Assembly (NCBI GenBank): GCA_934270705.1
Contig: CAKQQG010000063.1
Span: 1 to 5,870, forward strand
Reading direction: 5' to 3'
DNA: 5,870 nucleotides
Origin: an uncultured Oxalobacter sp.
GTDB taxonomy: Bacteria > Pseudomonadota > Gammaproteobacteria > Burkholderiales > Burkholderiaceae_D
Translations under genes and position numbers: made by a program
Notes under the pieces: model-generated
Seen by the model: the letters and a program-made list of their open reading frames with translations, nothing else
Told to the model about the DNA's origin: nothing
Databases searched by the model: none
Shown here: positions 5,870-5,870 of the stretch, piece by piece
Position numbering within the stretch: position 1 is the stretch's first letter
Layout of the letters: every line of letters begins with the position of its first letter

Positions 5870-5870
5870 G

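Overview
The window is dominated by a minus-strand operon for the surface polysaccharide poly-beta-1,6-N-acetyl-D-glucosamine (PNAG/PGA). In transcription order it carries pgaB (periplasmic deacetylase/hydrolase), pgaC (membrane synthase) and pgaD (small c-di-GMP-dependent partner of PgaC). The gene set and protein features are proteobacterial. About 57-60% G+C in sampled coding lines, with AT-rich intergenic DNA, fits a beta- or gammaproteobacterium. I lean towards Betaproteobacteria, but this is inference and the species cannot be read from the window.

Layout, left to right. (1) Positions 1-~650 are strongly AT-rich (roughly 25% G+C in sampled lines) and hold the 3' end of a plus-strand gene of unknown function that enters from outside the window. 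This looks like acquired DNA. (2) Around 640-730 the composition switches. A GC-rich hairpin there (699-727) lies just past the pgaD stop and is the best candidate for the operon terminator. (3) Positions 737-4595 hold pgaD, pgaC and pgaB on the minus strand, with gaps of only 21-22 nt, so they are almost certainly co-transcribed. (4) Positions 4596-5155 form a long non-coding divergent region with several inverted repeats, a candidate pgaB promoter and a candidate promoter for the next gene. (5) Positions 5156-5653 (+) encode a 165-residue single-pass membrane protein that I do not recognise. (6) Positions 5654-5788 contain two hairpins, including a clear rho-independent terminator on the plus strand. 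(7) The right edge holds a perfect 12-bp inverted repeat and possibly the last codons of a minus-strand gene.

How the pga genes work together (family knowledge): PgaC and PgaD in the inner membrane polymerise UDP-GlcNAc and move the chain to the periplasm under c-di-GMP control. PgaB partly de-N-acetylates the chain, and its second domain cuts deacetylated PNAG. Export normally needs the outer-membrane porin/TPR protein PgaA, usually the first gene of the operon. No pgaA is present next to pgaB here, so it must be elsewhere, replaced or lost. This is the main oddity of the locus. I found no convincing wholly new system. The AT-rich partial gene and the unrecognised divergent membrane protein are the places where one could hide.
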